NCBI RefSeq assembly: GCF_036014215.1
Contig: NZ_CP107921.1
Span: 62,001-126,000, forward strand
Direction: 5' to 3'
Length of the DNA: 64,000 nucleotides
DNA from: Streptomyces sp. NBC_00440
GTDB lineage: Bacteria > Actinomycetota > Actinomycetes > Streptomycetales > Streptomycetaceae
Positions 52,780-63,804 of the stretch are shown in pieces. Numbering within the stretch: the stretch's first letter is position 1; the number at the start of each line of letters is the position of its first letter. The translations under genes were made by a program, and so were the position numbers. The notes below the pieces were generated by a model that saw nothing but the letters and a program-made list of their open reading frames with translations, made no database searches and had not been told where the DNA came from.

Positions 52780-53490
52780 TCAAACGGTCGCGTACGGTCC
52801 CGCCGCTGCCTTGGTGCGCTGCATGTGTGTCAGCTTCCGTACGAAGAAGATCGCGAGGACGGCGGCCACGATGTCAACGGCGTCACCGGCGAGCATGACG
52901 CCCACCGACTGCCGGTACGCGTCGAGGTCGTCCGACCTGCTCAGTGCCGATCCGAGCTTGCCGAGGACCAGCGAGATGACCCATGCGGCCCACCACGCGG
53001 TCAGCAGCGTCCGCGGCGCTGCGCGCCGGGAGCCGTCGGCTGCGGCCGGGGAGCTGGCGTCCCAGGACGCGGAGGCGATGCCGTGCGGTATCCAGAGGCT
53101 TCCGAGGGGGATGAACCAGCCTCCGATCGCCCAGCCCGCGCGTCGGCCCTGGATGTCCGGGGCAAAGACCTCGGCGTTCTTGCGGGACCGGTGGAACCAG
53201 ACGATGAACACGACCGCGGTCGCGGCCAGCGCCACCATGTAAACGTTGCTGCCCAAGCCGACCAGCCGGTCGGCCCGCTCCCCGTCCTCCACTGCGTAGG
53301 AGGCGAACCCGCCGTCCGAGACGCCCCCCAGCAGGCGGTACATGTTGACGTGGGCGACGACCGAGAAGACGTCCGTCGCGGCGCACAACGCGAGCAACAT
53401 GGTGACGGCCAGGGACAGTCCTTTGGTCGGCTTCAACCGCGGTCCGACGTACAGATTGCGCGGTGGTGTGAAGGCAGGCGTATGCGACAT
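52780..53490 (-). CDS. DUF4328 membrane protein
   Basis: The 236-residue protein has four to five membrane helices (LSLAVTMLLALCAATDVFSV, YMVALAATAVVFIVWFHRSR, LTAWWAAWVISLVLGKLG, MLAGDAVDIVAAVLAIFFV). The segments VWFHRSRKNAEVF and AGWAIGGWFIPLGSLWIPHG are signatures of DUF4328. Function unknown. It stands alone. Confidence 0.88.
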   Translation of the reverse strand: MSHTPAFTPPRNLYVGPRLKPTKGLSLAVTMLLALCAATDVFSVVAHVNMYRLLGGVSDGGFASYAVEDGERADRLVGLGSNVYMVALAATAVVFIVWFHRSRKNAEVFAPDIQGRRAGWAIGGWFIPLGSLWIPHGIASASWDASSPAAADGSRRAAPRTLLTAWWAAWVISLVLGKLGSALSRSDDLDAYRQSVGVMLAGDAVDIVAAVLAIFFVRKLTHMQRTKAAAGPYATV

Positions 53491-53856
53491 GACTGAGAGA
53501 ACCCCCCACGGGTACGAAAACCGGCCGTCGAAGGACGACCGGCCCCGAAGCTTATGTTCCGCTTATATCCCCGTCCAGCCCGTTACCGCTTGGCAGTTCC
53601 ACACACTCGTCCTCGCTGCCGCTCTGCACGTCGGCCAGGGGCATCGGGAAGGCAAGTCTGCTGCTGACGGCGTGGCAGGTGCCGGTACGCACGGTGGCAG
53701 AACGCCGTCGACGATGCGGTCGGGGCCGAGGGGGCGGCTGAGGCGGCGAACCCAGCCCGGAACGGCACGGAACCCGTACGGGACACCGTGGTCCATAGCG
53801 GTGTCCCGTACGGGTTCCGTGGTGGTGCGTCGCACTCCCCGCAGCATGGGCCGGCA
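53491..53856. other. Intergenic region with long hairpin
   Basis: No gene is supported. The right part holds the 21-bp-arm inverted repeat described next. Confidence 0.45.
53768..53819. terminator. 21-bp perfect inverted repeat
   Basis: Arms 53768-53788 and 53799-53819 are exact complements with a 10-base loop, ending 37 bases beyond the stop of the minus-strand oxidoreductase operon. It is the likely operon terminator although no T tract follows. Confidence 0.65.
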
Positions 53857-54846
53857 TCAGGGGACAGTGAGGATGATCTTTCCGTGAGCCTCGTGGGAGC
53901 GCAGGCGCTCTGCGGCCTTGGCGGCGGTGGCGAAGGACAGCGTGGTGTCGATCAGTGGCCGGACTCGTTCGTCGGCCACGGCCTCCAGCAGGTGCTTTCC
54001 CGCAGCGGCGATGACGTGGCCCAGTTCGGCGGGCCGGGTGAAGCCGAAGGAGACGCCCGCGACGCGCAGGTGGCGGTAGGAGAGGGCATCGAGGTCGATC
54101 GTGGACTCGGCCGTGTCGAGGCGGCCGATGTTGACCACGGCGCCGTCGGTGCGGGTGGCCGGCAGGCAGGCGGCGAAGGCAGGGCCGCCGACGTGATCGA
54201 GGGCAACGTCGGCGCCCTCGCCGTCGGTTACGTCCAGCACCGCCTGGGCAAGGTCCTGTTCGCCGGTGACCACGACGGTGTCGGCCCCCGCCCTGCTGAG
54301 CAGGGAGCGCTTCGCTGCGCTGCGGGTGGTGGCGATGACGTGTCCCGCGCCGAGTGCCTTGGCGATCTGTACGCCGATCAGGCCGATGCTGGAGGTGGCT
54401 CCGGTGATCAGCACCGACTGCCCGGCCTGGAACCCGGCGGCCATGAGGGCGCCGTGCTCGGTGAGCAGCCCGGTGGGCAGCGCGCACGCCTCCGCGTAGC
54501 CGAGTTGCTCGGGGACCAGCAGGACGTGGCGGTGGTCGGCCAGGACGTACTGGGCGAAGCTGCCCGGCGTGGTACCCATCACCCGCTCGCCCACGGCGGG
54601 TGTGTCGACGCCCTCACCGATGGCGGTGACCTCGCCGGCGAACTCGTAGCCGGCCCGGTACTCCTTGCCGGTGCCGCCGGAGGTGGGGTCGGCGTCGGCG
54701 AGCATGGAGGCGTCGGCGTTGTTCAGGGCCGTCGCACGGGCGCGCACCACGATCTGCCCGGGACCGGGTTCGGGTACGGGAACCTGCCGGGCGGTCCAGT
54801 CAGGTCCGGTGCCGCCGAACAGCGCGGTCATCGTCGTCTCGGCCAT
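53857..54846 (-). CDS. Quinone-oxidoreductase-like MDR protein
   Basis: The 329-residue enzyme has ARATALNNADASMLADADPT, YRAGYEFAGEVTAIGEG and nucleotide motif GQSVLITGATSSIGLIGVQI. There is no zinc site. It is the last gene of a minus-strand operon with a cupin, an SDR and a carboxymuconolactone-decarboxylase-like gene; the short gap (32 bases) to the cupin supports co-transcription. AAAGGAG precedes the ATG. Confidence 0.9.
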   Translation of the reverse strand: MAETTMTALFGGTGPDWTARQVPVPEPGPGQIVVRARATALNNADASMLADADPTSGGTGKEYRAGYEFAGEVTAIGEGVDTPAVGERVMGTTPGSFAQYVLADHRHVLLVPEQLGYAEACALPTGLLTEHGALMAAGFQAGQSVLITGATSSIGLIGVQIAKALGAGHVIATTRSAAKRSLLSRAGADTVVVTGEQDLAQAVLDVTDGEGADVALDHVGGPAFAACLPATRTDGAVVNIGRLDTAESTIDLDALSYRHLRVAGVSFGFTRPAELGHVIAAAGKHLLEAVADERVRPLIDTTLSFATAAKAAERLRSHEAHGKIILTVP

Positions 54847-54878
54847 GGGCGGGGCTCCTTTCACGGGCGGCGCTGGGG

Positions 54879-55298
54879 TCAGTGGCTGCTGGTGCGCCCG
54901 GCGTTGTACTGCGCGTCGGTGATGTGCTCCAGCCAGGTGGTCTCGGGCCGGTCGTCGCCGGGGGCGACGGCATCCCACAGGGCGAGGTGCTCCATGAAGC
55001 GGTCTTCGGTCGCTCCGTGCCAGTGCTCCTCGCCGGGCGGGCAGGTCACCGTCTCGTCTGGGCGGGCCTCGTAGACGGTGCCGTCACGGGTGCCGATCAG
55101 GGCGGTACCGGCGACGATGTGCAGCGTCTGACCGACAGCGTGGTGGTGCCACGCGGTGCGGGCGCCGGGAGCGAAGCGCACCATGTTGGCCCGAATACGG
55201 GACGGCTCCTTTCCGGCGTGGATGACGTCGAACCAGACGTCTCCGTTGAACCATTCCGCGGGTCCCTTGCCGGTGGGCTGGGCCTTGACGAATTCCAT
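54879..55298 (-). CDS. Cupin-domain protein
   Basis: The 139-residue protein is a single cupin: VRFAPGARTAWHHHAVGQTL gives the first metal motif (HHH...Q), and PPGEEHWHGATEDRFMEHLA the second (E, H, H). Such cupins bind iron or manganese and include tautomerase- or dioxygenase-like enzymes of small aromatics. ATG 55298 follows AAGGAG. It is in the operon with SDR and quinone reductase. Confidence 0.9.
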   Translation of the reverse strand: MEFVKAQPTGKGPAEWFNGDVWFDVIHAGKEPSRIRANMVRFAPGARTAWHHHAVGQTLHIVAGTALIGTRDGTVYEARPDETVTCPPGEEHWHGATEDRFMEHLALWDAVAPGDDRPETTWLEHITDAQYNAGRTSSH

Positions 55299-55399
55299 GG
55301 GGGGTCTCCTTGATTTGGGCAAGTGTCAGTGGCCGGGATGGCGCCGCGAGTTAAGAACGGTGCGTCTGCTCCAGCCCCGGGATACCGGGGCCGACGCCA

Positions 55400-56242
55400 T
55401 CAGGCCGCGTCGTCGCGGGAGAGGCCGGTGCCCAGGGCGCGTGACGCGACGGCCTGGTCGGCGATCTCCTTGCCCTTGGCCTCGATGGCGGGTACGGCGT
55501 CATCGCCGGCGACGAACCGCAGCGGTGGCTCCTCCAGGCCGACGACCTTCAACAAGGCGTCGGCGAGCTTGGCAGGGTCGCCGGCCTGCCGGCCGTTCAT
55601 CGACTGCCACATCTTCTTGGTCTCTGCGGTGCGCTCGGCGTAGTCCTCGATCGAGCCCTCCGCCCAGCTGGTGGAGGCGTCCACGAGCAGTTCGGTGCGG
55701 AAGAAGCCGGGCTCGACGATCGTCGTCCTGATGCCGTAGGGCTCCAGGTCGAAGTGCAGGGATTCCATCCAGCCCTCGACACCGAACTTGGATGCGGCGT
55801 AGGCGACGCAGAACTCCTGGCCGATCACACCGGCCAGCGAGGAGATCGTGACGACGTGACCGGCACGCTGTTTGCGCATGACGGGCAGTACGGCGCGGGT
55901 GACGTTCATCGGGCCGAACAGGTTCGTCTCGATCTGCGCCCGCATCTGCGCCTCGGAGATCTCCTCGAAGTAGCCGGCCTGGAAGGTCGCGGCGTTGTTG
56001 ATCAGCACGTCGATGCGGCCGAAGCGGGCCACGGCAGCATCGACGGCCGCCCGGGCGGCGGCGGTGCTGGTGATGTCCAGCGCGGTGACCAGCAGGTTGT
56101 TCTGCTCGCCGCCGAGCGCATTGAGCACGATTTCGGGGCGGCGGCCGGTGGCGACGACCTGGTGGCCGGCGGCCAGGGCCTGGCGGGCGATGTCGGTGCC
56201 CAGGCCGCGGCCCGCACCGGTAACGAAGATGACCTTGCTCAT
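55400..56242 (-). CDS. SDR oxidoreductase
   Basis: The 280-residue enzyme has VTGAGRGLGTDIARQA, LINNAATFQAG, Ser in VTISSLAG and YAASK. The C-terminal extension (about residues 210-280) is typical of a group annotated as ketoreductases or retinol-dehydrogenase-like. The cofactor is probably NADP(H). It is in the operon with the cupin (101-base gap) and the decarboxylase-like gene (31-base gap). Confidence 0.9.
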   Translation of the reverse strand: MSKVIFVTGAGRGLGTDIARQALAAGHQVVATGRRPEIVLNALGGEQNNLLVTALDITSTAAARAAVDAAVARFGRIDVLINNAATFQAGYFEEISEAQMRAQIETNLFGPMNVTRAVLPVMRKQRAGHVVTISSLAGVIGQEFCVAYAASKFGVEGWMESLHFDLEPYGIRTTIVEPGFFRTELLVDASTSWAEGSIEDYAERTAETKKMWQSMNGRQAGDPAKLADALLKVVGLEEPPLRFVAGDDAVPAIEAKGKEIADQAVASRALGTGLSRDDAA

Positions 56243-56273
56243 GAGAACGGGAACGCTCCTGCGTCGTCGGGGT

Positions 56274-56609
56274 TCAGTGGTGGGCGGCGTCGGCGGACGC
56301 CAGGACGGCCTTCAGCTGACCGGCGGCGCCCATGGCGTTGGGCCAGCCGGCGTAGAACGCCAGATGGGTGATGGCTTCGCTCAGCTCCGCCTCGGTCAGT
56401 CCGTTTTCCAGGGCGAGCTTGAGGTGGAAGCCGAGCTGGTCGGAGCGGTACAGGGCGATCAGCGCGGTGACGGTGACCAGGCTGCGATCCCGCGGGGAGA
56501 GCCCTTCTCGCTCCCACACGTCGCCGAACAGCACCTGGTCGGTGAGGCCGGCGAGCTTGGGGGTGATATCGCCGATGGCCTGCTGCGCTGCGGATTCCTT
56601 TTCCGGCAC
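56274..56609 (-). CDS. Carboxymuconolactone decarboxylase-like protein
   Basis: The 111-residue helical protein has FGDVWEREGLSPRDRSLVTV and AITHLAFYAGWPNAMGAAGQ, the core of the CMD family. The redox Cys pair of AhpD-type members is absent, so a peroxidase role is unlikely; known relatives act as decarboxylases or, fused to cupins, as unknown enzymes. It is first in a minus-strand operon, divergent from the XRE gene at 56765, which probably regulates it. Confidence 0.88.
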   Translation of the reverse strand: MPEKESAAQQAIGDITPKLAGLTDQVLFGDVWEREGLSPRDRSLVTVTALIALYRSDQLGFHLKLALENGLTEAELSEAITHLAFYAGWPNAMGAAGQLKAVLASADAAHH

Positions 56610-56764
56610 GACGCTCTTTTCCTTCCCTCGTCCTCTGTCTCGTGCAATTCAGGCTGACACTTCTGCGGGCGCACGTGCAGAGGAGGGTTTGTTCCTGGGA
56701 AAGAAGCATCCTGGGAAGAATTCTTCCCCCTCACACCAAGCCCTTCCGCTGCCACACTGGGGGT

Positions 56765-57634
56765 ATGAGTCCGACACCGCATCTGAACGAGCTGGGCGAG
56801 TTCCTCAAGGCCCGCCGCTCCGAGCTGAGCCCGCGAGGAGTGGGCTTGCCCGACAGCGGCGGGCAGCGCCGGGTCACCGGGCTGCGCAGGGAAGAGGTCG
56901 CCCAGCTCGCGGCGATCTCCACCGACTACTACACGCGCCTGGAGCAGGGCAGATTGCCCCCGTCGGCACCGGTGCTGGAGGCGGTGGCCCAGGCCCTGCA
57001 TCTCGATGATGACCAGCGGCGCTACGTGTTCGGCCTGGCGGGTAAAGAGACCGCACGCCCTCGCCGCAGGGCCCGGCAGAAGGTGCAGCCGCAGCTGCGC
57101 AGGGTCCTGGACGACCTCACCGCCACACCCGCCGTCGTGATGGGCCGCCGGATGGACGTCATCGCCTGGAACCCTCTGGCGGCGGCGCTCGTGACCGACT
57201 TCGGCGCGGTCCCGGAAAAGCACCGTAATTACGTACGTATTCTTTTCACCGACCCGGCGATGCGCACCCTGTACGCCGACTGGAAAGGCGTCGCCCGCAC
57301 TGCGGTTGCGCAATTGCGTATGGAAGCGGCGAAGTATCCGGACGACCCCCGACTGACCGCTCTGGTCGGCGAGTTGTGCGTTCAGGACGAGGACTTCCGT
57401 CAGTGGTGGGCAGCGCACCATGTCGCCACGCTCAGCGTGGGCACGAAGGTTCTCAACCACCCGATCGCCGGTGAACTCTCCCTGGACTGGGACACTCTGA
57501 CGGCCAGCACCGACCCCGACCAGCAGCTCGTCGTATGGACCGCCGAGGCCGGTTCTCCCACCCACGACGGCCTGCGGATCCTTGCCTCCTGGGCGGCCGA
57601 CCAGCACCGCACCACCGCAGAACCCGCCGAATGA
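56765..57634 (+). CDS. XRE regulator with MmyB-like domain
   Basis: The 289-residue protein has LGEFLKARRSELSPRGVGLP, helix-turn-helix (VTGLRREEVAQLAAISTDYY, TRLEQGRLPPSAPVLEAVAQ) and the MmyB ligand domain (MDVIAWNPLAAALVTDFGAV, YVRILFTDPAMRTLYADWKG, LCVQDEDFRQWWAAHHV). It is divergent from the CMD/SDR/cupin/quinone-reductase operon, its probable target. The ATG at 56765 is preferred over the longer frame. Confidence 0.92.
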   Translation: MSPTPHLNELGEFLKARRSELSPRGVGLPDSGGQRRVTGLRREEVAQLAAISTDYYTRLEQGRLPPSAPVLEAVAQALHLDDDQRRYVFGLAGKETARPRRRARQKVQPQLRRVLDDLTATPAVVMGRRMDVIAWNPLAAALVTDFGAVPEKHRNYVRILFTDPAMRTLYADWKGVARTAVAQLRMEAAKYPDDPRLTALVGELCVQDEDFRQWWAAHHVATLSVGTKVLNHPIAGELSLDWDTLTASTDPDQQLVVWTAEAGSPTHDGLRILASWAADQHRTTAEPAE

Positions 57635-57647
57635 GCCTCCCGTGCGG

Positions 57648-58565
57648 TCAGTCCCTGCGGGTCTGCTGACCAGTGGATTCCGAGGCCGGCGCGGGGCGTT
57701 CCGCCGGCTGCGGCGCGCTCATGTCCAGCAGGAGCAGGGCGTCATGGTCGGGGGTTCCGGGGTCGGCGGTGTAGACACCGATGCGCTGGCCGGGAGTGCC
57801 TTCCACCTGGAGGGATTGCGAGGTGAGGGTCACCGTGCCGACCTGCGGGTGTTGGAAGGTCTTGTGGGCGGGTTTGCGTCCGGTGACTTCGTAGCGTTCC
57901 CACAGGCCCGCGAAGTCAGGACTTTTCAGAAGGAGTTCGCCGACGAGGTTGGTGAGGTCCGGTGCGTCCGGGGCGGTGCCGGCGACGGCGCGCAGGCGGG
58001 CCACGCACGCGGTGATCTGCCGGTCCCAGTCGGGGAACAGGTCGCGGGCCGCGGGGTGCAGGAAGAGGTAGCGGGCGAGGTTGCGATGCTTGGCCGGCCA
58101 ATCCTCAAGGCCCGCGTACAGGGCGAGGCCGCCGGGGTTCCAGGCGAGCATGTCCATGCTGCGGCTGATGACGTAGGCCGGGTTCGGGCGCAGTGATTCG
58201 AGCAGCAGCTTGAGGTGGGGGCGCACGGTTCGGCTGGGCGCGGGCGGCGGTTCCGGGGCGTAGCGGGCGGCACGGGCGGCGAGCTCACGCAGATGCTGGT
58301 GCTCCTGGTCGTCCATGTGCAGGGCGCGGGCGAGCGAGTCGAGGACGGCGGGGCTGGGGCGGGTCTCCTTGCCGCGTTCCAGGCGCACGTAGTAGTCGAT
58401 GCTGATGCCGGAGAGCGTGGCCAGCTCCTCGCGACGCAGGCCCGGGGTCCGGCGGACACCGGAGCCGACGGTGAGGCCGACGTGTTCGGGGCTGGTCTGG
58501 GTGCGGCGGGCGCGCAGGTAGCGGCCCAGCTCGGCGCCTTCACTGTGCGCACTGTCTGTTGCCAT
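57648..58565 (-). CDS. XRE regulator with MmyB-like domain
   Basis: The 305-residue protein is a second member of the same type as 56765: LGRYLRARRTQTSPEHVGLT, TPGLRREELATLSGISIDYY, VRLERGKETRPSPAVLDSLA, then MDMLAWNPGGLALYAGLEDW and LLLKSPDFAGLWERYEV. It is convergent with the 56765 gene (13 bases apart) and divergent from the aldo/keto reductase at 58781, which it probably regulates together with the genes behind it. Confidence 0.92.
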   Translation of the reverse strand: MATDSAHSEGAELGRYLRARRTQTSPEHVGLTVGSGVRRTPGLRREELATLSGISIDYYVRLERGKETRPSPAVLDSLARALHMDDQEHQHLRELAARAARYAPEPPPAPSRTVRPHLKLLLESLRPNPAYVISRSMDMLAWNPGGLALYAGLEDWPAKHRNLARYLFLHPAARDLFPDWDRQITACVARLRAVAGTAPDAPDLTNLVGELLLKSPDFAGLWERYEVTGRKPAHKTFQHPQVGTVTLTSQSLQVEGTPGQRIGVYTADPGTPDHDALLLLDMSAPQPAERPAPASESTGQQTRRD

Positions 58566-58780
58566 GACTCCAGTCTCACTCGCGCCCGACCTGGTCCGCA
58601 GGTGCCAGGGGGGCCCTGTCATTACCCCCGAAGAGCCCGCCCTGCCACATCGACGCAATCCGGGCGAAGCTGAATGAGCAACCAACCCCGGATCCCACCG
58701 GTGGCCCTCGCAGGCACGGTCTGCCGGGCCGGGCGAGAGCGAAGGTGCACCGGGCGACGCCACGATGCGGAGAGGACGAC

Positions 58781-60831
<2,051 letters not shown>

Positions 60832-60858
60832 CCCCGCCCCCTCAGCCAAGGACGACCC

Positions 60859-61710
60859 ATGCAATCCGTAACCCTCAACAACGGCGTAGAGATGCCGATC
60901 CTCGGCTTCGGCGTCTACCAGATCCCCGCCGAGGACACCGAGCGCGCCGTATCCGAGGCGCTGGCCGCCGGCTACCGCCTGCTGGACACCGCCGCCGCCT
61001 ACGGCAACGAAGAAGCCGTGGGCCGCGCCATCAGGTCCAGCAACATCGACCGCAACGACCTGTTCGTCACCACCAAGCTGTGGGTTCAGGACGCCCCCGC
61101 CGAGGACAACACCAAGCGTGCCTTCGAGACGTCCCTCGACAAGCTGGGACTGGACTACCTCGACCTGTACCTGATGCACCAGCCCTTCGGCGACGTCTAC
61201 GGCCAGTGGCGCGCCATGGAGGCGTTCAACCGCGAGGGGACGGCCAGGGCGATAGGTGTCGCCAACTTCTACCCCGACCGGCTGCTCGACCTGATCGTCA
61301 ACAACGACATCACTCCCGCGGTGAACCAGATCGAGACCCACCCCTTCTTCCAGCGCGCCGACTACCAGGACCTGATGAGCGAGCACGGCGTGCAGACCCA
61401 GTCGTGGGGCGGCTTCGCCGAAGGCAAGAACGACCTGTTCAGCAACGCTCTGCTGGCCGGGATCGGCAAGGAGTACGGCAAGTCGGTCGCGCAGGTCGTG
61501 CTGCGCTGGCTGAACCAGCGCGGTGTCATCGCCATCCCCAAGTCCGTGCGTGCCGAGCGCATGGCGGAGAACATCGACGTCTTCGACTTCCAGCTCACCG
61601 ACGAGCAGATGGCTCGGATCGGCACGCTCGACACCGGTGTCTCGCTGTTCTTCGACCACCACGACCCCGAGATCGTCGCCTGGCTCGCCGAGCGCCGCCT
61701 GGACGACTGA
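60859..61710 (+). CDS. Aldo/keto reductase (diketogluconate-reductase type)
   Basis: The 283-residue enzyme has [38 protein letters not shown] (Asp, Tyr), VTTKLWVQD (Lys), [13 protein letters not shown] (His) and [19 protein letters not shown] (NADPH). It resembles 2,5-diketogluconate-reductase-like AKRs of broad carbonyl range. It is the third gene of the operon from 58781. Confidence 0.92.
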   Translation: MQSVTLNNGVEMPILGFGVYQIPAEDTERAVSEALAAGYRLLDTAAAYGNEEAVGRAIRSSNIDRNDLFVTTKLWVQDAPAEDNTKRAFETSLDKLGLDYLDLYLMHQPFGDVYGQWRAMEAFNREGTARAIGVANFYPDRLLDLIVNNDITPAVNQIETHPFFQRADYQDLMSEHGVQTQSWGGFAEGKNDLFSNALLAGIGKEYGKSVAQVVLRWLNQRGVIAIPKSVRAERMAENIDVFDFQLTDEQMARIGTLDTGVSLFFDHHDPEIVAWLAERRLDD

Positions 61711-62089
61711 CTCGGGTCCGTCCGAGGGGCGAGCGGCAGGCCGCGCTGCCGGCCGCTGCTCGCCCCAACACTGGAGCGGCTCCGCGTCGACCTGCAACTC
61801 TGTGAAGCACTCAGGCACGGGCCCGACCCGACCCGCTTCGCCTCGCCTCGCCTCGCCTCGCCGAGGTGTGCGGGCTCGATGAGAAGACGCGAAGCGCTAC
61901 ACGGACTCCGCACAGGCGCCGCTGCACCAGGCCGCTGAACAGCCCTTCGGTGAAGCCTGCTTGACGGGCCCACGCCTTTGCTGATGTCAGCGCCGCTCAC
62001 CGGTACCGATCGAGGGCACGCTCGCCACGCAGGCCCGCGCGTTGGGAGTTACCTACCTCGTGGGCCTGTTCAGATACAGAGCGGCCTGT
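61711..62089. other. Intergenic region with short repeats
   Basis: No gene is supported. It contains five copies of TCGCC (61838-61862) and most of a 20-bp tandem duplication at 62063-62102 (GGCCTGTTCAGATACAGAGC, second copy with two changes) whose second unit covers the stop codon of the next gene. Confidence 0.5.
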
Positions 62090-62995
62090 TCAGATGCAGA
62101 TCACGATCTTTCCTCGGGTGCGTCCGCGCTCGGCGTGCGCGTGGGCGGCGGCGATCCGCTCCAGGGGGTAGGCCTGTTCGATACGGGGTGTGTAGCGGCC
62201 TTGCCCGCCCAGTTCCGCCGCCGCGGACAGGAGAGTGGAGTCGTTCTCCGCGTTGACCACATGGGTGCCCAGGCGCTGCCCGCCCGCATGGTCGGCGACC
62301 GTCGCGACGCGCTTCGGGTCGCCCGCGATCGCGACGAGGTCGTTCAGCGATCCGGAGGCCGCGGTGTCGAGCACGATGTCGACTCCGTGCGGGGCGAGAG
62401 CGGACAGACGCTGCGCGAGGCCGGGGCCGTAGGTGGTGGGAACGGCGCCGAGTTCGGTGAGGAACTCGTGATTGCGTTCACTGGCTGTCCCGATCACAGT
62501 GGCACCTTGCGCTACCGCGATCTCGACCGCCGCGCTGCCCACGCCTCCGGCGGCGCCCTCGACGAGAAGGGTGCGCCCCGCGAGGGAGCCGAGCGCGTCG
62601 AGCCCACGCATCGCGGTCACGGACGCGAGACCGGCGCCCGCGGCCTGCTCGTCGTTCCACGTGGCAGGGGTGTGCGCCCAGGCCGAGAGGATGAGCAGCT
62701 CTGCGGTCGCCCCGGTGACACCGCCCAGTCCGAAGACGCGGTCGCCGATGCTCACCCCCTGTACCCCGTCGCCGATCTCGTCGACCACACCGGCGGCGTC
62801 GCGCCCGGGAATGGCGGGCAGCTCCAGGGGAATCAGCTGGTGCAGGGCGCCGGCGCGCAGCTTCCAGTCGATGGGATTGACGCCGGCCGCCGCGACGCGG
62901 ACACGGATCTCACCAACTCCGGGGTGGGGGTCGGGGGCCTGCTCGATCACCAGGCTCTCCGCTCCGCCGTATTCGTGGAACCGGGCTGCGCGCAT
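62090..62995 (-). CDS. NADP-dependent quinone-oxidoreductase-like MDR protein
   Basis: The 301-residue enzyme has MRAARFHEYGGAESLVIEQA, AAGVNPIDWKLRAG, IPGRDAAGVVDEIGDG and nucleotide motif RTLLVEGAAGGVGSAAVEIA. No zinc ligands are present. It is divergent from a decayed MerR fragment and the MerR gene at 63424. A MerR-type palindrome lies 67 bases upstream of its start and recurs before the intact MerR gene. Confidence 0.9.
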   Translation of the reverse strand: MRAARFHEYGGAESLVIEQAPDPHPGVGEIRVRVAAAGVNPIDWKLRAGALHQLIPLELPAIPGRDAAGVVDEIGDGVQGVSIGDRVFGLGGVTGATAELLILSAWAHTPATWNDEQAAGAGLASVTAMRGLDALGSLAGRTLLVEGAAGGVGSAAVEIAVAQGATVIGTASERNHEFLTELGAVPTTYGPGLAQRLSALAPHGVDIVLDTAASGSLNDLVAIAGDPKRVATVADHAGGQRLGTHVVNAENDSTLLSAAAELGGQGRYTPRIEQAYPLERIAAAHAHAERGRTRGKIVICI

Positions 62996-63061
62996 ATTGG
63001 TCTGCCTTACTTTGACGGGCGGGCCGGAATGACGTGTTCATCCGACGCTCGTCACTCTAGA

Positions 63062-63081
63062 ACCTGACGTTGACGTGAGGT
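63062..63081. promoter_or_regulatory. MerR-type operator, copy 1
   Basis: ACCTGACGTTGACGTGAGGT, a near-palindrome with ACCT/AGGT ends, shared at 19 of 20 positions with copy 2 at 63377. Confidence 0.65.
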
Positions 63082-63117
63082 GCAAGCCGCAACTGCCGCC
63101 CGGCTGGAGGAGGCAGG

Positions 63118-63180
63118 CGCGGATGGGTGAGGTTGCCGAGCGGGCCGGGGCGAGCGTGGGGGCCTGCGCCACTACGAGGG
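63118..63180 (+). pseudogene. MerR N-terminal relic
   Basis: The frame reads MGEVAERAGASV and then, after a shift, GLRHYE. This is the start of a MerR helix-turn-helix (IGEVAERAGVSVRALRHYE). It is followed by about 200 bases without a gene and then by a second operator and an intact MerR gene. Confidence 0.6.
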
Positions 63181-63376
63181 ATCACGCCGCCCGTCACGGT
63201 CGACACCCATGTGCCGCGGGCGGGCTCGGCGATCCCGGCACGACGCGAGGGCAGCCGCGCGTACATGAACCGCGTGGACGCGCTCGGTTCCGCCACCGGG
63301 TCACGATCAATCTCGGCGCCGGCAACGGTTCGATCGGCCCGCAGGGCTGGCCCCGGAGCCGGTATTGCTAGCCTCA

Positions 63377-63396
63377 ACCTGACGTCGACGTGAGGT
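63377..63396. promoter_or_regulatory. MerR-type operator, copy 2
   Basis: ACCTGACGTCGACGTGAGGT, 27 bases before the MerR ATG. The spacing of the ACCT/AGGT ends suits MerR proteins that act on long-spacer promoters. Confidence 0.7.
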
Positions 63397-63423
63397 AAGG
63401 GCGGGAAGGGAGTGACCTGCGTC

Positions 63424-63780
63424 ATGCGCATCGGACAGCTCGCCAGGCGGTCAGGGGTCAGCGTGCGGGCCCTGCGCTACTACGAGGAACAGCGGCTCCT
63501 GGAATCGGCGCGGACGCCCGGTGGGCAGCGTGACTATTCCGACGAAGCCCTGGAGCGGGTCCAGCTCATCCAGGACCTCTTCGCGGCCGGCCTCTCCAGC
63601 CGTACCGTCGTCGAACTCCTGCCGTGTGTGAGCACCGGCGTCGCGACCCCCGCCATGCTCGACCAGCTCATCATCGAACGCGACCGCATGGCCGCACGCA
63701 TCCAGGACCTGACCCGGGCCAAGTCCAAACTCGGCCGCGTGATCGAGAATGTGACCGCGGCGAACGTGGCGCAGGACTGA
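63424..63780 (+). CDS. MerR-family regulator
   Basis: The 118-residue protein is a classical MerR: RIGQLARRSGVSVRALRYYE, EQRLLESARTPGGQRDYSDE, a long dimerisation helix (MLDQLIIERDRMAARIQDLT) and a short tail without Cys clusters. It probably senses a redox or organic signal and controls itself and the divergent quinone reductase at 62090 through the two operator copies. ATG 63424 is preferred to GTG 63412. Confidence 0.9.
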   Translation: MRIGQLARRSGVSVRALRYYEEQRLLESARTPGGQRDYSDEALERVQLIQDLFAAGLSSRTVVELLPCVSTGVATPAMLDQLIIERDRMAARIQDLTRAKSKLGRVIENVTAANVAQD

Positions 63781-63804
63781 TCAACGCGTCGCGAGGGGTG
63801 GGGC

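Noticed and set aside
61838..61862. Five TCGCC units as CRISPR-like or regulatory repeat
   Set aside because: The units are contiguous without spacers and too short; a simple microsatellite.
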